NCBI GenBank assembly: GCA_022614735.1 | Contig: JAKEHZ010000160.1 | Coordinates: 1-20,586, forward strand | Length of the DNA: 20,586 nucleotides | Reading direction: 5' to 3' | DNA from: Acidobacteriota bacterium | GTDB lineage: Bacteria > Acidobacteriota > Blastocatellia > RBC074 | In this document: piece by piece, positions 15,168 through 20,586 of the stretch | Numbering within the stretch: position 1 is the first letter of the stretch | Layout of the letters: the number at the start of each line of letters is the position of its first letter | The notes under the pieces: model-generated | Told to the model about the DNA's origin: nothing | What the model saw: only the letters and a program-made list of their open reading frames with translations | Databases searched by the model: none | Position numbers and translations under genes: made by a program

Positions 15168-16378
15168 GTAGTAACCTCCTGGTCGCTACCATCTAGTCCG
15201 TGCCACCAAGCGTGACAAGAATCCGTCTCCCGCCACAGTAAGCCGAGACAGAATTGCTCGTTAACTTCATCATCTTCAGGAAAATAGGTCCTGCCCAACT
15301 CTGAAAGAGATGAACGCACCTGCTCCAGAATGTGCGGCCCGGGATTGCCGATGATTTTCTGATTGCGGCAAAGATGATGCCTGCATTCTCCATGCAGATC
15401 GACAATGGCGACCGAGAGACGCTCCAAAGATTGCTGTAATCCTAGATTTTCAAGTTTAAGGACAGTCCACCCAGCGAGAGCCTTCTGACGGTGAAACCTC
15501 GGCCACTCGGTCGGGTCAAATCCACCCAAATACAACTTCTTGTCCATCACGGTGTCACCGGGAACTTTGTTTAGGTCTGGCTGCCCTTCTATCGAGCATG
15601 AAGACCATCGACAATTCAACACATCAGGCCGAGTGATTCGGCGCTCCTCCAGACTGATGCCGATAATAATTCTCTTTGCTACCAGGACAAGAAGGCGACA
15701 GTACATCTCCTTAAGGTGATTGTGCGAGGGCGACGGGACGCCAGGGAAAACCTCTGACAACGCCTCACCCAGTTCGATCAGGTTTTGATTTGTGGTGTCA
15801 CGCAGAGCAGGACAATCTGTTTCTATCCAAGTGCTGTGAAGGAGGCTCCTCGCCGACGCCTCATCAATATCTTCCTTATGCTTATCCCGAAAATGTTCCC
15901 AAATCTTCGGAATCAGGACGGATTCAAGCTCACAAAGTTCCTCCCGTTCCTCGTCTTTTAGAGACTGTCCATCATGCTCGACCGCCAATAAAAACTTGAG
16001 ACGGTATAGGCTACCGAAAGAATTTTTGCTTCGCCTCTCATTGTCAGCTCTCTGATCAGAGACGAAATAGAAGCGATAAGGCGAGGGAAATGCCTTTCGT
16101 CGATAATACTGTTGGCAAAGAATCGGTAGGACATCAGCGATCGTCCACATCCCCTGGCTCTCATCGCGTGTCTTCACCTGATGAAGCTCAGTAATGCTTT
16201 CACGCTCAATCACCAAGTCCTCGACACCTTCTGGCGTTACAGCTTCAATAAACTCACCATGCCGGAGCATCCGTATACACCAGTACGCGGTGTATTCGAG
16301 TTGGGCAAAGTACCGGCGGAGAGTGTCAGCCCCATCATCACCAAACTCCCGCAGCACCTGTTGTTTGATTCTGGTCAT
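15164..16378 (-). CDS. Cap4/DUF4297-like nuclease, ABC-3C effector
   Basis: I place the start at ATG 16378, giving 404 residues. A TTG at 16399 would add seven. The N-terminal part resembles the PD-(D/E)xK nuclease domain of Cap4/DUF4297 proteins: an Arg/Tyr-rich helical start with FAQLEYTAYWCIRML, then GVEDLVIE (Glu and Asp at about residues 53-54), and the core HQVKTRDE (Gln67-x-Lys69 by this start). These proteins cleave double-stranded DNA once activated. The rest (about 100-404) is not recognised. It is rich in charged helices, with a Cys/His-rich stretch (ECRHHLCRN) near residue 335. It is first in the operon and overlaps the middle component by 4 nt, so it should be the effector triggered by the ATPase. 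Confidence 0.72.
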   Translation of the reverse strand: MTRIKQQVLREFGDDGADTLRRYFAQLEYTAYWCIRMLRHGEFIEAVTPEGVEDLVIERESITELHQVKTRDESQGMWTIADVLPILCQQYYRRKAFPSPYRFYFVSDQRADNERRSKNSFGSLYRLKFLLAVEHDGQSLKDEEREELCELESVLIPKIWEHFRDKHKEDIDEASARSLLHSTWIETDCPALRDTTNQNLIELGEALSEVFPGVPSPSHNHLKEMYCRLLVLVAKRIIIGISLEERRITRPDVLNCRWSSCSIEGQPDLNKVPGDTVMDKKLYLGGFDPTEWPRFHRQKALAGWTVLKLENLGLQQSLERLSVAIVDLHGECRHHLCRNQKIIGNPGPHILEQVRSSLSELGRTYFPEDDEVNEQFCLGLLWRETDSCHAWWHGLDGSDQEVTT

Positions 16379-16398
16379 AAATGGTGTAAGGATCAGCA

Positions 16399-16414
16399 AC
16401 CAGCGCTAGCTGGT
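16399..16414. promoter_or_regulatory. Small palindrome upstream of the ABC-3C operon
   Basis: ACCAGC (16399-16404) and GCTGGT (16409-16414) are exact reverse complements around GCTA. It lies 20-36 bp upstream of the preferred effector start, where an operator or leader hairpin would act. The arms are only 6 bp, so chance is possible. Confidence 0.3.
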
Positions 16415-16868
16415 CATCTGTATTAAAATGTGAGAACTGAGCAAGGATAGCTGAGCGTGCGCATTGGAGTTGCGTGTGATCGTCACAGACATACCCTCCT
16501 GACTCAAAATCCCTGAGCTGATTTCGGTACAACGGGGCAAAGGAAACTGCAACAACAAACAGCACTTACTGGCTGCTATGTCGGCGGAGCGCATTTTACA
16601 GGGGGTAACGCCGGCTTACAAGAAATCTATTTCAGTGCTCAAGCATTGCCGCGCTTGTCAGTGCCACAGTAGCGGGGCGGTGGGATACGTCGGCGGACGT
16701 TCTTGTAAAAAATCGAGAGAGGACCTCTTCGAACCAGGTCTCCCGGCCATAGCCCGTCAGATCGTTGTCATGGGTCCTCTACTGCGACGAAGATACTCAC
16801 GTCGTAATGTCTTCATAATGCCTCCTTGCTTAATCAGGTCAACTATTGCTTGATTCTACCCATTCTGT
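16415..16868. other. Gene-free spacer between the ABC-3C operon and the recombinase remnant
   Basis: I see no convincing gene here. Short frames exist on both strands, but none has a recognisable domain or good ribosome-binding site. The part next to 16400-16500 should hold the promoter of the ABC-3C operon (minus strand), though I cannot point to clear boxes. The remainder, about 16560-16860, probably belongs to the decayed mobile-element debris. Confidence 0.5.
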
Positions 16869-17408
16869 TCACCGAGCCGCGAATTTCGATTCATCGTGGC
16901 AAATAAGAATTTCGACTAATTCGACTGATGGAACAGCTCGTTCTTCTCGTTGTCTAGCAGGTCTACGTTGTTGAGCGTATTCCCCCAAGCGCAAGATCTG
17001 TTCCTCAGAAAGGGCAACTTTCCAGGGCGTCCCTTTGGCCGATTGTTTAGCATCAAGAAGCCCCTGTTGCAGCCAGAAATAAACAGTGCTTTTGTGGACG
17101 CCGATTGCCGCCATGACACCTTGAATTGAGTATGTTCCGTCATCCCATCTCTGCCGGTTGTGCCCTCCTTCATAGGCGCGGTTCGCACGGATGCCCCAGA
17201 GCTTGCGCAAGTAACAAACGGCGATTTTGTTGATCTCTTCTCCTCGTGTCGTTCGGAACCCTTCGGCTGTAAGGATCGCGGCGATCTCAAAGTCGGTCTT
17301 CTCTTCGGCATTTAATTCACCAACTCGCCTACGCAATTGCTCGAGTGACAACACCTTGAGCGTCTCCCAGTGATTCCTGCTTCTCCAACATGCTCTTTTC
17401 CCCTCCAA
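16869..17408 (-). pseudogene. C-terminal fragment of a large serine recombinase-like protein
   Basis: The 179-residue frame resembles the C-terminal end of site-specific serine recombinases. A block, RRRVGELNAEEKTDFEIAAI then LTAEGFRTTRGEEINKIAV and LRKLWGI, is followed by a helix-turn-helix region with GVHKSTVYFWLQQGLLDAKQ and GTPWKVALSEEQI. In intact proteins these follow an N-terminal catalytic resolvase domain with the active-site Ser. Nothing like that is present upstream. The nominal start is a TTG with a stop codon four codons before it, and homology starts near residue 17. Upstream lies the truncated IS66 transposase. It is probably a remnant without function. A stand-alone DNA-binding protein is the alternative. 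Confidence 0.6.
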
Positions 17409-17422
17409 CTTTCGTCTTCAGG

Positions 17423-18536
17423 TTAATTGGATGGCCCAGAAGTATTCCTCCGAACTTCTCCTGACTGGGTCAGGGATTCAATCGTACGTACCACGGCGCA
17501 CTCACTCATTTGGATCGGAAGCTCCAATCCCGCGCTGCGTCCCGAGAGCAACTCGTCTATATTTTCCCCAGCATGTTTCCGTCCGCCGGCGTAGAGCACG
17601 ATCTTGTGCCCTCCGACTTCTACTACCATCCCAGTCATCTGTATGCCCCTCCGATCCTTCGCCTTCAAATTCTTCTTCTCTTCCTCCCAGGACAGGATTG
17701 TGAGCCCCGTATCATCGGTATATAAGACTTCTCCGTCACTCGCCATCCGTTTCAGCAGCAGAAAGACCGACAATCCTGCATTGGCCACTGCTTCACACCT
17801 CTCCCAGACTACTGATTCCGACAGCGGCACCCCCACAACTTTCCTGCAGTCGAGCTTGACGATACCAGGGCAGTCCTCCCGCGTATTTCATTAAGGCAAT
17901 TGTGGCGTCACACGCCGCGTCGTACTTTTCCTCCACTACTCCTTCAGGTAACGGCGCCTCATATCGCGCCTGGCAAGCTGAGCATCGCAGGACTTCCCGT
18001 TTAAACTGCGTTGCCTCGACCAATGGCCGGCCGGTAAATTGAATGAAGGTATTCGATTGGTTGAGTTGGTAGAGATGCCCGGTACATAACGGATCGGGGC
18101 ATCGATCTCCCCTCTGATACTTCTGATGCCGGCAGCTCACTACTTTTGCCCCCGGATACGCCGATGCCGGCTTTCGCCCGTGCGCTCTGGGAGCTTTTCG
18201 CTCACTCACAGTCGATTCACCTGCTTGACTCGCGCTTCCACTTTCCGGTTTCACATCTCCGCTCTTCTCGTTCGATCCAGATCCTTCATTTTTCTCCTCT
18301 ACCTTGTCTTGACCGGCTCCTCGGCGGCTTTCAGTACTCCAACCAAAGATCATTTTTCGCAGCCGTCTGATCGAGAGATTTTTGCGCTGGACCAGATCCA
18401 CCAACACCAGGACGAAGCGTAAGAGTCGCTCAATTAATTCCTCATCTCGGCGATCTAATTTGTGTTATTTGAGGCGCTCAATGAGCAGCTCGATCTCGGC
18501 AGGATTGGTTTTCGGAGTTTCTTCGTCTTTGGCCAT
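17423..18536 (-). pseudogene. IS66-family transposase, broken three ways
   Basis: The reading starts at ATG 18536 with a GGAG directly before it. The N-terminal helical region (NPAEIELLIERLK) is interrupted by TAA at 18465-18467 where Gln (CAA) is expected, then continues in the same frame (LDRRDEELIERLLRF, then NLSIRRLRKMIFG). A zinc-finger-like region follows (CRHQKYQRGDRCPDPLC...LRCSACQARY), then MKYAGGLPWYRQARLQESCG. At the C-run 17830-17834 one extra base shifts the frame; removing it gives SCGVPLSESVVWERCE. The second frame holds the first catalytic Asp region (LYTDDTGLTIL) and YAGGRKHAGENIDELL, and loses homology after IQMSE near 17490. Intact IS66 transposases are about 500 residues, so the C-terminal part with later DDE residues is gone. 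It is inactive. Confidence 0.85.
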
Positions 18537-19113
18537 CTCCGGTTGCTGACTTGGAAACTGATTTTTACTGCAACCTCTTTAGCCGTTTCTTTATCACGAT
18601 CTTTTTCCGTTGTCACGTTTTTCTCAGTGATCCCGATTTGTATTCAAGGTTACGCTATCTCACCGAAAGCTCACGTACGATATCAGGTAATATATTAGTC
18701 TAAGCATCTGAGCATCTATGAATGTAGGCCAAATCTCAATATCGAACTGGTTTTGCTGTCCGGCCGGCCCCAGGATTGTGGTGCCTTAGGTCGAATTTAC
18801 ACCCTCGCCAGCTTAAACCAAGTCAGTAAAACTAGAATCTCCATATGAAACATATTGTGTAACAGGAACTTGCCAGAATTTTTGACCGATATAATAAATT
18901 TCTTGATTTCACATTAAAATCCGCCTAAACTACAAAAATGTTTGTGCCTTGTTGGTTTGAATTTATCAAACTAATGAGACCAGCCCCCCACTTCCTTCGA
19001 CCCCTACTAAAATCGGAAGTAGCACTTAAATCGCGTCATTAAAGATTGATTACTGATTAGCATTGATTTACTTGAATGCTTAATCTAGTTGACAGTTTTC
19101 AAGGAAAAATATC
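18537..19113. other. AT-rich spacer between the IS66 remnant and the STAND gene
   Basis: I see no gene in these 577 bases. The left part (to about 18655) is probably the upstream end of the IS66 element. A TTAC at 18650-18653 could be its terminus, since IS66 ends carry GTAA/TTAC, but the other end is lost, so this cannot be tested here. Base composition becomes clearly AT-rich from about 18820, marking a boundary to the STAND gene segment. The promoter of that gene should lie here, but I cannot name its boxes. AAGGAAAA at 19101-19108 is its ribosome-binding site. Confidence 0.5.
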
Positions 19114-20586
19114 ATGAATACCATTGAATTAATGGATATAACAAAGGTATGTCACAGTTTTCCGCCTCCACCATCTCCTCAAATCACTCGTGATAATATT
19201 ATAAGTACGATTGATATGCTATACGAAGAGGGTAGAGAGGTAGTTATTATCGAAGGTATAGAGGGAATAGGAAAGACTACACTATTATCTCAGTATGCTC
19301 AAAGTAAGCCCAATAACTGTATATCATTATTTGTTAGAACAACAAGTCGTTGGGGATATGATCCAGATATATTGAAACACGATTTATTCAATCAGCTAAA
19401 CTGGCTATTGCATGAGGAAGAGTTGAGCAATGAAGTGACATTTAGTGACTCAATGTGGCGCACAAATATCATTAAACTGAGAAAAAGAATTAAGCAAAAA
19501 AGAGAATCGTATTGTTTTGTTATTGATGGATTGTTTGATATACCTAATGAAGATAACCAAGCCATCGAAACAATATTGGATTTGCTTCCATTTGGAACAC
19601 CTGGTTGCTTCTTTTTGTTTAGTAGTGGGCTAAGCCAAACACCTTCATCTAGATTCAACAAAATATCTTTTAAACCATATGTTCTAACGAAGTTTCTAAT
19701 CGATGAGTCAATAAAGTTTTTTGATGGCCTAAATTTGAGCGTCGACTCAGTTAAAGATCTTCACAAGATATGTGGCGGCGGAATTCCGAGCCGGCTTTCA
19801 AGCGTACGGAGAATATTGGAGGGCGGTGTAAGCGTGGAATCTCTTATAAATTCAACGCCAGAGCAGTTAGCCGAGCTATTTGAATTGGAATGGAAGCTTG
19901 TCGATTTACATCACTCAAGTCTACCAATAATATTAGCTATAATTGCTTATGATAAGAGAAGACACACCGTCGAAAACATAGCAAGATTATTGTCTTTAGA
20001 TTCTAGCCAGGTGGAAAATGCATTACGAAACCTTAAATTCATTGAGATTGATGAAAAAAGCAAGGAGGCTTCTTTTATCTCTGAAAGTTTTAGAAAGTTT
20101 GCGACGACAAAATTAAAATTGGAGAATGAGGTTAAAAATATTCTTATAAAGGACTTGCTCAACACACCCGATAGCGACATCTCTCTTTCAACTTTGCCAG
20201 GTTATCTCGAAGAAGCTGGAAGATATGAAGAAGTTATTTCATACCTATCGCCTAATAATATCGCTAAAATGGCTGAGATAAGTCAATCACTTATCCCGGT
20301 AATGCAAAAAACGGAATTAGGGATAAGAAACTCACTGAGATTGAAGAAGGATGCCGATTTAATGAGGTTCAGTATTCAGAGCTCAATTTTGTCGGAGCTA
20401 GATAAGGTAGCAATATGGAGATCTGAAATTGAAGCATTGATTGCTTTAGGAGAGTATGACTCAGCCTTGATATTAGCTCAATCAAACGTCTTGAAAGAGG
20501 AACGGCTTCATCTCTTATCTGTTATATATAGAAAAAAGAAGGAGCAAGGCCTGCCTTCGGATGAAATTTTGAAAGAGTATATATAT
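19114..20586 (+). CDS. STAND-type P-loop NTPase, predicted defence protein (cut by window edge)
   Basis: From ATG 19114 the frame is open for 491 codons to the last base. It begins with a short leader (about 1-40) rather than an effector domain. The NTPase follows: Walker A GIEGIGKTT (residues 48-56), Walker B CFVIDGLFD (134-142), and a sensor-like CFFLFSSG (near 168-175). A GGIPSRLSSVRRIL segment (about 224-237) is typical of the GxP/helical region. A winged-helix-like part (about 295-345) and helical, repeat-like sequence (LEEAGRYEEVISYLS, IEALIALGEYDSALILAQ) come next and look TPR-like. This is the STAND/NLR layout, in which a sensor domain detects a phage product and the NTPase oligomerises. 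The effector could lie downstream, beyond the edge, or in a partner gene. Codons are much richer in A and T than in the T4SS genes, which suggests transfer. Confidence 0.8.
   Translation, partial: MNTIELMDITKVCHSFPPPPSPQITRDNIISTIDMLYEEGREVVIIEGIEGIGKTTLLSQYAQSKPNNCISLFVRTTSRWGYDPDILKHDLFNQLNWLLHEEELSNEVTFSDSMWRTNIIKLRKRIKQKRESYCFVIDGLFDIPNEDNQAIETILDLLPFGTPGCFFLFSSGLSQTPSSRFNKISFKPYVLTKFLIDESIKFFDGLNLSVDSVKDLHKICGGGIPSRLSSVRRILEGGVSVESLINSTPEQLAELFELEWKLVDLHHSSLPIILAIIAYDKRRHTVENIARLLSLDSSQVENALRNLKFIEIDEKSKEASFISESFRKFATTKLKLENEVKNILIKDLLNTPDSDISLSTLPGYLEEAGRYEEVISYLSPNNIAKMAEISQSLIPVMQKTELGIRNSLRLKKDADLMRFSIQSSILSELDKVAIWRSEIEALIALGEYDSALILAQSNVLKEERLHLLSVIYRKKKEQGLPSDEILKEYIY

Noticed and set aside
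16578..16853. A 91-codon plus-strand frame in the spacer upstream of the ABC-3C operon
   Set aside because: It has no domain and no ribosome-binding site, and an unusual Arg/Cys-rich composition typical of a random frame.
18650..18653. TTAC as the right terminus of the IS66 element
   Set aside because: The matching left end is gone, so no inverted repeat can be shown; four bases alone prove nothing.
1..20586. CRISPR array, tRNA or rRNA genes
   Set aside because: I saw no regularly spaced repeats and no tRNA- or rRNA-like sequence on either strand by eye.

Overview
The window looks like a piece of an integrated conjugative or secretion-type mobile element joined to a small defence/mobile-element island. 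It comes from a Gram-negative-type bacterium with moderate GC. A lytic transglycosylase, signal peptides and an outer-membrane-spanning type IV secretion set all imply a double membrane. The T4SS proteins are divergent and resemble sets seen in Acidobacteriota-like genomes. I cannot prove the taxon from this sequence, so treat that as a weak guess.

Left part (1-12412). A minus-strand operon runs VirB2-like pilin, VirB3-like protein, VirB4-like ATPase; the last is cut by the left edge. Divergent from it is a plus-strand VirB1-like lytic transglycosylase. A two-gene insert follows: an XRE-type regulator overlapping a DUF6036/AbiEii-like nucleotidyltransferase, which is a toxin-antitoxin-like pair. 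Operator-like palindromes flank this insert, with a TTGGCCAA-core pair before it and another after it. Both pairs have the same 32-bp centre-to-centre spacing, and a perfect 21-bp palindrome sits just before the regulator. Next is a tightly packed plus-strand operon: VirB8-like, VirB9-like, VirB10-like, a MoxR-type AAA+ ATPase, an unknown single-span membrane protein, a VirD4/TraG coupling ATPase and another unknown single-span protein. VirB5, VirB6, VirB7 and VirB11 are not seen here. The MoxR ATPase in the operon is unusual for a T4SS. After a 121-bp long imperfect palindrome comes an orphan gene matching only the C-terminal TcB-binding domain of insecticidal Tc-toxin A subunits.

Middle part (12645-16399, minus strand). 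Three translationally coupled genes form an ABC-three-component (ABC-3C)-type conflict system. They are a Cap4/DUF4297-like nuclease effector, a small middle component, and an SMC/Rad50-like ABC ATPase with a central four-cysteine zinc ribbon.

Right part (16400-20586). First comes a graveyard: a C-terminal fragment of what looks like a large serine recombinase, and an IS66-family transposase with an in-frame stop, a frameshift and a lost C-terminus. Then, after an AT-rich spacer, the first 491 codons of a clearly AT-richer STAND-type P-loop NTPase gene run off the right edge. It is probably a recently acquired defence gene.

Together the T4SS moves DNA or protein. The regulator pair may control the T4SS and stabilise the element. 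The ABC-3C and STAND genes are likely cargo protecting the host or element from phage and plasmids.
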